26,835 nt of DNA from JBIOWF01 sp044868295 (GTDB lineage Bacteria; Actinomycetota; Actinomycetes; Streptosporangiales; Streptosporangiaceae), in the NCBI GenBank assembly GCA_044868295.1, contig JBIOWF010000084.1:1-26835 (forward strand), in the 5' to 3' direction. The translations under genes were made by a program, and so were the position numbers. This document shows positions 1-6,901 of this stretch, in pieces. Each line of letters opens with the position of its first letter. Position 1 is the first letter of the stretch. The notes under the pieces are model-generated. The model searched no databases and had not been told where the DNA came from. It saw nothing but the letters and a program-made list of their open reading frames with translations.

Positions 1-41
1 GGCATCGCTTGCCGGCTCCCCACTCTGAACTGCCGTTTCAC

Positions 42-54
42 GCCCTCACAGGGC
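42..54 (-). terminator. Weak hairpin after nrdJ
   Basis: GCCCT and AGGGC form a 5-bp stem around a 3-nt loop, 7 nt beyond the nrdJ stop codon. There is no T-run, so this is at best a weak terminator. Confidence 0.25.
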
Positions 55-60
55 CCGTAA

Positions 61-3000
61 TCAGCTGCAGCCGCTGGTGCTGCCGCAGCCTTCGCAGACG
101 TAGCAGCTGCCCGCCGGGCGCATCTTCGTGCCGCAGGTGAGGCACAGCGGCGCGTCAGCCGTACGGCCCTGGTGGCTCTCCAGGGAGTCCACCCGCTTGG
201 GCTCGGGCACGGCGACCGTCTTGGGCTTCTCCTCTATCGGCGCCGACTGGGCGAGAGCCGCGGTGTCGACGACCTCCTGGAGCACCGCCGGGTCCTCGCC
301 ACGCTGCTGGGCCGCGCGCTCGGACGCCGAGAAGATCCCGAGCGCGGCCCGGTCCTCGTACGGGAGGTAGTCGAGCGCGAGCCGCCGGAAGATGTAGTCC
401 ATCACCGACTGCGCCATCCGGACGTCCGGGTCGTCGGTCATGCCGGCCGGCTCGAACCGCATGTTCACGAACTTCTGGACGTAGGTGTCCAGCGGTACGC
501 CGTACTGCAGGCCGATCGAGATGGCCACGGAGAACGCGTCCATAACGCCCGCGAGGGTCGAGCCCTGCTTGGACATCTTGAGGAAGACCTCACCGAGACC
601 GTCGTCGGGGTAGGACGAGGCGGTCATGTAGCCCTTGGCACCGCCCACGGTGAAGCGGGTGGTCAGGCTCGGCCGCTGGTTGGGCATCCGCCGCCGGGTG
701 GGCCGGGCGACCTCGATGACGCGGACGGCCGCCTCTTCGACTTTGACCTCGGTCTCCTCTGTGGCCTTCTCCTCGGACTTCTTACCCGCGACCGAGAGCG
801 GCTGGCCGACCTTGCAGTTGTCCCGGTAGACGGCCAGGGCCTTCAGGCCGAGCTTCCAGCCCTCCTGGTAGACCTGCTCGATGTCGTCGACGCTGGCGGA
901 CTCGGGCAGGTTTACAGTCTTGGAAATCGCCCCCGACAGGAACGGCTGGGTGGCGGCCATCATCCGGACGTGGCCCATCGGGGCGATGGCCCGCTCGCCC
1001 ATGGCGCAGTCGAACACCTCGTAGTGCTCGGTCCTGAGGCCGGGGGCGTCCACGACGTGACTGTGCTCGGCGATGTACTCGACGATCGCCTCGACCTGCT
1101 CCTCCGGATAGCCCAGCTGGCGCAACGCCCTCGGGATCGTCTGGTTGACGATCTGCATCGAGCCGCCGCCGACGAGCTTCTTGAACTTGACCAGCGCCAG
1201 GTCAGGCTCGATGCCTGTGGTGTCGCAATCCATCATGAGCCCGATGGTGTTGTGACTGACCATCCCATTGGCGACATAGGTGACGTTCTCGGGCACTGAC
1301 AGGTCGTAGGTCGGCTGGATGCCACCATCCTCGTTTGCCGTCACGACTTCGAAGGCGTAGCCCAGGGCGTGGCCGAGACGACCGTCGAGGGTCTCCTCGA
1401 AGAGAAGCTTGGCCGCCATCCGTGGGACACCGCCCGTCTTGCGGATGGCCTGGAGCATGGCGTCACGTGAACGGTGGCCCTTGGGCGCCAGCTCCTCCCA
1501 GACCTCTCGGGGAAGAAACACATAGTCCTTCTTGGCCGAGCGATCCGGCTCCAGGAAGGCCAGCAGCTGCGCCTTGCGCTCCCCGATGAAACCGATGACC
1601 TCGTCATAGTTCAGCGCGTGGTCAATGTTGCGGAGTCGCACCTGGAAGAGGTCACCGCCGAATCCGCTGACCGTCTTCCGGGTCGTGGTGATGAGTCCGA
1701 GGGTGAGCAGCAGGGTGCGGATCTCTGAGGCGAAGGACTCCGACGCGGTGCTGAGGCTCGGAACTCCCTCCAGGACCGTGCCGTCTGCTTCGAACAGGCC
1801 TCGAAGAAACGCCGCGTAGAGCGTCGCGTCGTTGGTCTCGAGGATGGCGGAGGGAACCCGTGGAGTCCAACCCTTGCCCGCGTGGTCGAAGCCAGGCAGT
1901 TCCTTGGCGAAACCGGACGCCTGCCACCAGCGCGCCAGCCGTACCGACTGGAGCACGACCTCCTGGTAACCCTCCCGCCGGGTCACGACGGGCTCCAGGT
2001 TGAAGAGCTCCTTGGAGATGATCCGCAGTCGCTCGACCACATCGAGGTCGGCGTCGGCGACACACAGGCGAATCCCCTTGGCGTGCAGGCTGCCGTCACC
2101 CATGAAGTAACCGACCAGCTCGGCAAGCTCGGCCGAGACGACATCGGGAACGCGGATCACCCGATCTCCCGCGTAGTACGCCTGGTCGAGCACGGGCAGC
2201 GGCACCTGGCGAGGCTCACCGACCAGGGTGTGCAGCTGCATCGGCAGCACGTCGCCCTCGCCCAGGTCAGCCAGGCGCTTCCACACCCACTCGCCGGTGG
2301 CCCGGTCGACGACCTTGACCCGATGCGTGAGAGTGCCCTGAACGCGGTAGCCGCCCTCGGTGCGGATCAGACGGGTGGGCTCTTCACCATTGATGAAAAA
2401 CTTCGTGGCCTGTCGGGGACCCTCGTCGGTGGACACCGTCATCTCAAGATCCTGCCAGCGGTCCCCGTACACGTCGCCGATTTCGGACAGGCGAACGAGA
2501 CCACGATCAGAAGTGATCAGAGTGTCGCCCGTGAGACAACCGGTCGGCGCGAGCAGCGAGGCTTGTGCGTTCCTATATCCGTTTTTGTCCCCAAGGCGGA
2601 GACAGTCCTGCCACTGCTTGGTGGCCTCGGTGTGGATGGCCTTGTCCATGGCGTCGAGGGTGCGCAGGACGTCGTTGGCGGCCGCGTGCTTGCGCATGAC
2701 CCGCTTGTGCGGCTCCGCGTTGCGCTGGTAGCCGTCGTACACTCCGACGATCCCGGCGAGCTCGGCCGAGCGCCGGTAGGAGACGCCGGTCATCAGCGAG
2801 GTGATCGCGGCCGCGACGGCCCGGCCGCCGTCGGAGTCGTACGCGTGGCCGGTGGCCATGAGCAGGGCGCCCAGGTTCGCGTAGCCGATGCCGAGCTGAC
2901 GGTAGGCCCGCGTGGTCTCGGCGATCTTCTGGGTCGGGAAGTCGGCGAAGGTGATCGAGATGTCCATCGCCGTGATGATCAGCTCGGTCAGCTTGACGAA

Positions 3001-4194
3001 GCCGGCGATGTCGAAGGAGTCGTCGTCCTTCAGGAACTTCAGCAGGTTGATGCTGGCCAGGTTGCAGGAGGAGTTGTCGAGGTGGACGTACTCACTGCAG
3101 GGGTTGGAGGCGGTGATCCGGCCCGTTTCCGGACAGGTGTGCCAGTCGTTGATCGTGTCGTCGTACTGCACGCCGGGGTCGGCGCACTCCCAGGCGGCCT
3201 TGGCCATCTTCCGGAACAGGTCGCGCGCGTCGACCTCCTCGATGACCTCGCCGTTCAGCCGGGCGCGCAGGCCGAACGTGCCGCCCGCCTCCACCGCCCG
3301 CATGAACTCGTCGGAGACCCGGACCGAGTTGTTGGCGTTCTGGTACTGCACGGACACGATGTCCTGGCCGCCGAGGTCCATGTCGAAACCGGCGTCGCGG
3401 AGGGCGCGGACCTTGTCCTCTTCGCGCGCCTTGGTCTCGATGAACTCCTCGATGTCGGGATGGTCGACGTTGAGGACGACCATCTTCGCCGCCCTGCGGG
3501 TCGCGCCGCCCGACTTGATCGTCCCGGCCGACGCGTCGGCGCCGCGCATGAACGACACCGGGCCGCTGGCCGTGCCGCCGCTCAACAGCAGTTCCTTCGA
3601 CGAGCGGATGCGGGAGAGGTTGACCCCGGAACCGGAACCGCCCTTGAAGATCACACCCTCTTCCTTGTACCAGTCGAGGATGGACTCCATCTGGTCGTCG
3701 ACCGCGAGGATGAAGCACGCCGACACCTGCTGAGGTGACAGGGTGCCGACGTTGAACCAGACCGGCGAGTTGAAGCTGAACAGCTGGTGGACCAACGCGT
3801 GCTTGAGCTCGTGGTCGAAGATCTCGGCGTCCTCGTCGGTCGCGAAGTAGCCGTGCTCGATCCCGGTCTTCGTGTAGACGCCCACCACACGGTCGACCAG
3901 CTGCTTGAGGCCCCACTCGCGCTGCGGCGTGCCGACGGCGCCGCGGAAGTATTTGGTCGTCACGATGTTCGCCGCGTTCACCGACCAGAAGTCGGGGAAC
4001 TCAACGCCGCGCTGCTCGAAGTTGATCGAGCCGTCGCGCCAGTTCGTCATGACGACGTCACGACGCTCCCAGCGAACCGCGTCATAAGGGTGAACGCCCG
4101 CGGTCGTGAAGATCCGCTTCATCTTGAGGCCCTTGCGAGCCCGCTTGCCCCCCCGTGTCGCGGTGCTCGAAGCGGTGCCGTTCACTTCCGTCAT
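61..4194 (-). CDS. nrdJ: Adenosylcobalamin-dependent (class II) ribonucleotide reductase NrdJ, intein-containing
   Basis: Reduces ribonucleotides to deoxyribonucleotides in the cytoplasm with an adenosylcobalamin-generated thiyl radical. The 1377-residue precursor loses a 430-residue intein (residues 553-982), leaving about 947 residues, a normal size for actinobacterial NrdJ. Visible motifs: SACFIL with Cys160 (first redox Cys), NPCSEY with Asn364, Cys366 and Glu368 (the radical triad), Cys377 (second redox Cys), APTG/TIGLMM where the intein sits, and a Cys-rich C-terminal tail (CLTCGTK, CEGCG, GCS) of the kind that re-reduces the active site. An upstream in-frame start exists at 4239, but ATG 4194 is preceded by GGGAGGGGG at 6 nt and begins MTEVNG. 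It lies 104 bp downstream of nrdR on the same strand, so the two are probably cotranscribed and NrdR-repressed. Confidence 0.97.
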   Translation of the reverse strand: MTEVNGTASSTATRGGKRARKGLKMKRIFTTAGVHPYDAVRWERRDVVMTNWRDGSINFEQRGVEFPDFWSVNAANIVTTKYFRGAVGTPQREWGLKQLVDRVVGVYTKTGIEHGYFATDEDAEIFDHELKHALVHQLFSFNSPVWFNVGTLSPQQVSACFILAVDDQMESILDWYKEEGVIFKGGSGSGVNLSRIRSSKELLLSGGTASGPVSFMRGADASAGTIKSGGATRRAAKMVVLNVDHPDIEEFIETKAREEDKVRALRDAGFDMDLGGQDIVSVQYQNANNSVRVSDEFMRAVEAGGTFGLRARLNGEVIEEVDARDLFRKMAKAAWECADPGVQYDDTINDWHTCPETGRITASNPCSEYVHLDNSSCNLASINLLKFLKDDDSFDIAGFVKLTELIITAMDISITFADFPTQKIAETTRAYRQLGIGYANLGALLMATGHAYDSDGGRAVAAAITSLMTGVSYRRSAELAGIVGVYDGYQRNAEPHKRVMRKHAAANDVLRTLDAMDKAIHTEATKQWQDCLRLGDKNGYRNAQASLLAPTGCLTGDTLITSDRGLVRLSEIGDVYGDRWQDLEMTVSTDEGPRQATKFFINGEEPTRLIRTEGGYRVQGTLTHRVKVVDRATGEWVWKRLADLGEGDVLPMQLHTLVGEPRQVPLPVLDQAYYAGDRVIRVPDVVSAELAELVGYFMGDGSLHAKGIRLCVADADLDVVERLRIISKELFNLEPVVTRREGYQEVVLQSVRLARWWQASGFAKELPGFDHAGKGWTPRVPSAILETNDATLYAAFLRGLFEADGTVLEGVPSLSTASESFASEIRTLLLTLGLITTTRKTVSGFGGDLFQVRLRNIDHALNYDEVIGFIGERKAQLLAFLEPDRSAKKDYVFLPREVWEELAPKGHRSRDAMLQAIRKTGGVPRMAAKLLFEETLDGRLGHALGYAFEVVTANEDGGIQPTYDLSVPENVTYVANGMVSHNTIGLMMDCDTTGIEPDLALVKFKKLVGGGSMQIVNQTIPRALRQLGYPEEQVEAIVEYIAEHSHVVDAPGLRTEHYEVFDCAMGERAIAPMGHVRMMAATQPFLSGAISKTVNLPESASVDDIEQVYQEGWKLGLKALAVYRDNCKVGQPLSVAGKKSEEKATEETEVKVEEAAVRVIEVARPTRRRMPNQRPSLTTRFTVGGAKGYMTASSYPDDGLGEVFLKMSKQGSTLAGVMDAFSVAISIGLQYGVPLDTYVQKFVNMRFEPAGMTDDPDVRMAQSVMDYIFRRLALDYLPYEDRAALGIFSASERAAQQRGEDPAVLQEVVDTAALAQSAPIEEKPKTVAVPEPKRVDSLESHQGRTADAPLCLTCGTKMRPAGSCYVCEGCGSTSGCS
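1249..2538 (-). other. Intein with LAGLIDADG homing endonuclease inside NrdJ
   Basis: The inserted block starts with Cys (CLTGDTLITSDRGLVRL, splicing block A) and ends with VSHN; the +1 extein residue is Thr. Block B is seen as GTLTHRVKV with the Thr and His. The C-terminal block reads YDLSVPENVTYVANGMVSHN. Two dodecapeptide endonuclease motifs are present, LVGYFMGDGSLH and LRGLFEADGTV, each keeping its acidic residue, so both splicing and DNA cleavage look intact. Removing residues 553-982 joins LLAPTG to TIGLMM, restoring the conserved phosphate-binding PTGT of ribonucleotide reductases. The 430-residue size fits a full endonuclease-bearing intein rather than a mini-intein. Confidence 0.95.
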
Positions 4195-4298
4195 GACTTC
4201 CCCCTCCCAGGGCCCGTGCAGAGCCCTCGCGTGGACCACGTGTCTCTATAACCACATCGTCGCGCCGACCAGTCCCCCCGGCGCAGGGGCCGACCTGT

Positions 4299-4814
4299 TT
4301 ATCTGTTGGGGACTTCGTCCGTCGCGTCGTCGTCCGTGGAGTCGTCGGCCGCAGGGTCACCGGCCGCCAGGCGGGCCACCCTGAGCTGCTCGATCTCCGC
4401 CTCGAAGTCGGCAAGCGTCTCGAAGCCGCGGTAGACGGAGGCGAACCGCAGATAGGCCACCTCGTCGAGGTCGCGAAGCGGGCCCAGGATGGCCAGCCCC
4501 ACCTCGTGCGAGGCGATCTCGGCACAGCCCGTGCCTCTGATGCTCTCCTCCACACGCTGCCCGAGCTGGGCCAGCGAGTCCTCGCCGACCGGGCGCCCCT
4601 GGCAGGCCCGCCGCACCCCGGCGACGACCTTGTCGCGCGAGAACGGCTCGGTCACCCCGCTGCGCTTGCTCACCATCAGCAGGACGGTCTCCTGCGTGGT
4701 GAACCTGCGTCCGCATTCGGGGCAGGTGCGCCGGCGGCGGATGGCCGCCCCGTCCTCTGTCGAGCGGCTGTCCACGACCCGCGTGTCAGGGTGGCGGCAG
4801 AACGGACAATGCAC
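4299..4814 (-). CDS. nrdR: Transcriptional repressor NrdR
   Basis: Represses ribonucleotide reductase genes when dATP/ATP levels are high. The 171-residue protein has an N-terminal zinc ribbon (Cys3, Cys6, Cys31, Cys34; CPFC and CPEC) followed by an ATP-cone domain from about residue 46 (VSKRSGVTEPFSRDKVVAGV). The tail from about residue 150 is acidic and Asp-rich, a poorly conserved extension. The start is GTG at 4814 with GGGAGG about 7 nt upstream; MHCPFC is the usual NrdR beginning. It is the first gene of the leftward nrdR-nrdJ unit, the same order known in Streptomyces. Two NrdR-box-like sites upstream suggest autoregulation of both genes. Confidence 0.97.
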   Translation of the reverse strand: MHCPFCRHPDTRVVDSRSTEDGAAIRRRRTCPECGRRFTTQETVLLMVSKRSGVTEPFSRDKVVAGVRRACQGRPVGEDSLAQLGQRVEESIRGTGCAEIASHEVGLAILGPLRDLDEVAYLRFASVYRGFETLADFEAEIEQLRVARLAAGDPAADDSTDDDATDEVPNR

Positions 4815-4881
4815 GCCGTCGCCTCCCTTCGCACAGGCCCCCGAGTCACCACTGCTCCGACATGCGGGGAAATGCTTCGCA

Positions 4882-4905
4882 CGCCCCGCAAGATTTTGCG
4901 GTGCG
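4882..4905. promoter_or_regulatory. Palindrome in the nrdR upstream region
   Basis: CCGCAA and TTGCGG flank a 4-nt centre; allowing one mismatch, the outer CGC and GCG also pair, giving a 24-bp near-palindrome. It lies between the NrdR boxes and the nrdR start, so it could be a hairpin in the mRNA leader or an extra operator. It does not fit the NrdR box consensus. Confidence 0.4.
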
Positions 4906-4914
4906 CCTAAGGAA

Positions 4915-4930
4915 ACACAACCTGTGGTGA
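4915..4930. promoter_or_regulatory. NrdR box 1 (candidate)
   Basis: ACACAACCTGTGGTGA matches 11 of 16 positions of the described NrdR-box consensus (ACAC, AT-rich centre, GTGT). It is separated by exactly 16 bp from a second match, which is the tandem arrangement known for NrdR operators. Confidence 0.65.
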
Positions 4931-4946
4931 ACTTACATCAATGTCA

Positions 4947-4962
4947 CTACTAGATGTTGTGG
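4947..4962. promoter_or_regulatory. NrdR box 2 (candidate)
   Basis: CTACTAGATGTTGTGG; read on the minus strand it is CCACAACATCTAGTAG, about 12 of 16 positions like the NrdR-box consensus. Start-to-start distance from box 1 is 32 bp, three helical turns, so two NrdR units could bind the same face. A TTGGAC hexamer (minus strand) lies just upstream and may be the -35 of the nrdR promoter. Confidence 0.65.
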
Positions 4963-4981
4963 TCCAACCGTAGGAGCGCCC

Positions 4982-5343
4982 GACCATGAACGCAAGTTGG
5001 CAGGCGCCTTCGAAGTGAAGCCGCTGTTCAGGAAGGGACTCCAGGGGTTTTCGGGCGTGTCGCGGAGTCCGGGCCGCCTCACACCCGGCAGGTAGCGGCG
5101 GCCACCCGGCGGATCGACTACACCCGCCTACGGGACATCCTCGCCGAGCAGCTGGCCCCGCGAGCCCAGGTCGCGCGGCGGATCACGTCCCGTTGGGGAG
5201 GTGGGGTCACCGGCCCGCCACACAGACGGCCCACGCCCCGCTCGGGGAATGGAGTCGCCGACCAGGCGGGATCAGATCGCGGAGCGGGGCCGAACCCGCT
5301 CCGCGGTGCGAGCCGAGCCGGCCGGATCAGGTCACGGACGGCG
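4982..5343. other. Intergenic stretch without a confident gene
   Basis: No ORF here has a convincing ribosome site or a recognisable family. On the plus strand one frame over about 5090-5200 reads smoothly with G/C-rich third positions (it includes DYTRLRDILAEQLAPR) but has no good start and runs into low-complexity sequence. It may be a decayed gene remnant or chance coding in high-GC DNA. Confidence 0.4.
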
Positions 5344-5718
5344 CTACATCCCGCTCGGCAGGTACAGTCGCCGGCCCGGGTGGATCAGGGAGTCGGAAAG
5401 GCCGTTCAGATTCATGATCTCGCGGATGGTCGGGCCCGGATCCTGCCGGCCGTCGACGGCGCTCGCGATCGTCCAGAGCGTGTCGCCCTGCCGTACGGTC
5501 ACCCACGGCAGCCCCTTGCCGCTCGGGTCGGCCGCACCGGATGAGGCCGTGACGGAGGCGTGCGTGCCCAGCCAGAGGACACCGAGCGCCAGCGCCGCGA
5601 CGGCCGCGACCAACCCGATCCTGCCCCGGCGGGTGAGCCGGAGCGGCGGCGGCTGAGGATGTCGGACGGCCCCGCCCAGCCCCGGCCGGTGCGAGGACGC
5701 ACAAGTGATCGCCTGCAT
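5344..5718 (-). CDS. LysM-domain membrane protein, probable SOS cell-division inhibitor (ChiZ/YneA-like)
   Basis: The 124-residue protein has a basic, Pro-rich N-terminus, one membrane segment at about residues 34-51 (IGLVAAVAALALGVLWLG) and a LysM peptidoglycan-binding domain at about 72-121 (VTVRQGDTLWTIA to HPGRRLYLP). LysM proteins encoded back-to-back with lexA include Rv2719c (ChiZ) in M. tuberculosis and YneA in Bacillus, both SOS-induced factors that block division. The same neighbours (lexA on one side, nrdR on the other) occur here. Start at 5718 is chosen because GGAGGG stands 5 nt before ATG; upstream in-frame codons lack a ribosome site. SOS-box-like sites lie 50-135 bp upstream. 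The division-inhibitor role is inferred from context; the protein itself only shows a membrane-anchored wall-binding design. Confidence 0.85.
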   Translation of the reverse strand: MQAITCASSHRPGLGGAVRHPQPPPLRLTRRGRIGLVAAVAALALGVLWLGTHASVTASSGAADPSGKGLPWVTVRQGDTLWTIASAVDGRQDPGPTIREIMNLNGLSDSLIHPGRRLYLPSGM

Positions 5719-5770
5719 GTTTTCCCTCCATGAACTGCCCCCGACACAGCCACAAAGAAAGATCGGAGAA

Positions 5771-5802
5771 TCGAACACGATGTCGATCGAACTCTCGTAC
5801 GA
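5771..5802. promoter_or_regulatory. Two abutting SOS-box-like sites
   Basis: Site one, TCGAACACGATGTCGA (5771-5786), has a perfect left half-site of the actinobacterial LexA box (TCGAAC, 4 nt, GTTCGA) and a poor right half. Site two, TCGAACTCTCGTACGA (5787-5802), matches 11 of 12 defined positions. They follow each other with no gap and lie on the LysM-gene side of the divergent region. Confidence 0.6.
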
Positions 5803-5838
5803 TGTTGTACACCAGACGGCCACCGATTTCGAGGACTA

Positions 5839-5854
5839 TCGAACAATTGTTTGA
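5839..5854. promoter_or_regulatory. SOS box (LexA operator) before lexA
   Basis: TCGAACAATTGTTTGA matches 11 of 12 defined positions of TCGAAC-N4-GTTCGA and is a palindrome but for one pair. It overlaps the proposed lexA -35 hexamer, so LexA binding here would block its own promoter. Confidence 0.85.
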
Positions 5855-5879
5855 TAATGATCTTGAATCGCGATACGGT
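5851..5879 (+). promoter_or_regulatory. Candidate lexA promoter
   Basis: TTGATA (5851-5856) and TACGGT (5874-5879) are separated by 17 nt, a good housekeeping sigma-factor arrangement. The -35 overlaps the SOS box. Predicted transcription start is about 5886, giving a leader long enough to hold the 25-codon ORF at 5922. Confidence 0.5.
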
Positions 5880-5921
5880 CGCTCTGTGCGACAACAGGAA
5901 CACGGATTGGGAGGTGGCATC

Positions 5922-5999
5922 GTGAGCAGGCGAGCAATTAGACGTGACAGCGCCCCTCGCGTGCCCCGAGCAGCCGCCAGGCGAGGAGGCAGGGCATGA
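5922..5999 (+). CDS. Candidate Arg-rich leader ORF overlapping lexA
   Basis: A 25-residue ORF starts with GTG at 5922, has GGGAGG 7 nt upstream, and its TGA overlaps the lexA ATG as ATGA. Nine of its 25 residues are Arg. The overlap is the classical arrangement for translational coupling, so ribosomes finishing this ORF could restart on lexA. I recognise no family; it may be only a regulatory uORF, or chance. lexA has its own GGAGG site inside the ORF's 3' end. Confidence 0.4.
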   Translation: MSRRAIRRDSAPRVPRAAARRGGRA

Positions 6000-6697
6000 G
6001 TGAGCAGGAAGCGGGTGTCAGCGACCTCGCGGTGCGCAGACGTGACTCCCTTGGTCTCACACCCAGGCAACGGAAGATCCTTGAGGTGATCCGCGACTCG
6101 GTCCAGCAGCGCGGCTACCCGCCGTCGATGCGTGAGATCGGTGAGGCGGTGCAGCTGACGAGCACGTCCAGCGTGTCGCATCAGCTGACGGCGCTTCAGC
6201 GCAAGGGTTACCTGCGCCGCGACCCGCACCGGCCTCGGGCGCTCGAGGTCCGGCTGCCGGGCGAGCCGGTGCTTTGGGTGGATCCGGACGCGGCCGCGGA
6301 CGAGGCCGGTTTCAACCGTCCCACGGCCGCGTACGTGCCGCTGGTGGGCCGCATCGCCGCCGGTGGCCCGATCCTGGCGGAGCAGAGCATCGAAGACGTC
6401 TTCGCACTGCCCAAGCAGCTCGTCGGCGAGGGCACGCTGTTCCTGCTCCAGGTCAGCGGTGACTCGATGATCGATGCGGCGATCGCCGACGGCGACTGGG
6501 TCGTCGTACGGCAGCAGCCCGTGGCGGACAACGGCGACATCGTGGCCGCGATGATCGACGGCGAGGCCACGGTGAAGACGTTCAAGCGCAAGGACGGCCA
6601 CGTGTGGCTGGTGCCGCACAACCCGAACTACGAGCCGATCCCCGGCGACGAGGCCACGGTTCTCGGCAAGGTCACGGCGGTCCTCCGCAAGCTTTAG
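5996..6697 (+). CDS. lexA: SOS repressor LexA
   Basis: Represses DNA-damage genes and self-cleaves when RecA filaments form. The 233-residue protein has an N-terminal winged helix-turn-helix (about residues 21-86; LTPRQRKILEVIRDSVQQRG, then SMREIGEAVQLTSTSSVSHQ) and a C-terminal S24 peptidase domain. The cleavage site is Ala122-Gly123 in GRIAAGGPILA; the catalytic pair is Ser157 (VSGDSMID) and Lys194 (ATVKTFKR). All key residues are present. ATG 5996 has GAGGAGG upstream; the N-terminal extension of about 20 residues before the HTH is typical of actinobacterial LexA. It diverges from the LysM gene across SOS boxes and is followed by a strong hairpin. Confidence 0.98.
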   Translation: MSEQEAGVSDLAVRRRDSLGLTPRQRKILEVIRDSVQQRGYPPSMREIGEAVQLTSTSSVSHQLTALQRKGYLRRDPHRPRALEVRLPGEPVLWVDPDAAADEAGFNRPTAAYVPLVGRIAAGGPILAEQSIEDVFALPKQLVGEGTLFLLQVSGDSMIDAAIADGDWVVVRQQPVADNGDIVAAMIDGEATVKTFKRKDGHVWLVPHNPNYEPIPGDEATVLGKVTAVLRKL

Positions 6698-6708
6698 CAA
6701 CCGCCCAC

Positions 6709-6742
6709 ATGCTCCGCGGTGATGTCCATCACCGCGGAGCAT
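6709..6742 (+). terminator. Strong hairpin after lexA
   Basis: ATGCTCCGCGGTGATG and its exact reverse complement are separated by 2 nt, giving a 15-16 bp stem 11 nt after the lexA stop. No T-run follows, as is common in actinomycete terminators. It could also stop transcripts coming from leuS. Confidence 0.8.
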
Positions 6743-6854
6743 TCGGCTGTGACCGACCCAAGCACCACACGCCCATCAATGCTGGACAGGTGGCCCGGCG
6801 GCCCTTTCCACCAGGCACGGCTTTCGCCAGGCGCGGCGACAGCGTCGACAGCCC

Positions 6855-6891
6855 GGTACGGCTCCCGCCCACGGAAGGCGCGAGCCGTACC
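6855..6891 (-). terminator. Hairpin after leuS
   Basis: GGTACGGCTC and GAGCCGTACC (10-bp arms, 17-nt loop) lie 10 nt beyond the leuS stop on the leftward strand. Confidence 0.6.
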
Positions 6892-6901
6892 CGGACGAGC
6901 G

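Noticed and set aside
1882..3738. A 618-codon open frame on the plus strand opposite nrdJ
   Set aside because: It is the antisense shadow of a conserved high-GC gene; it has no family features and no ribosome site.
4815..4990. Cobalamin riboswitch before nrdR-nrdJ
   Set aside because: No B12-box-like conserved core is visible, and the leader is short; NrdR boxes explain the region better.
5730..5999. An 89-codon plus-strand ORF across the lexA promoter region
   Set aside because: It would cross all the SOS boxes and the lexA promoter, and its ATG lacks a ribosome site; only the 25-codon GTG ORF at its 3' end is plausible.
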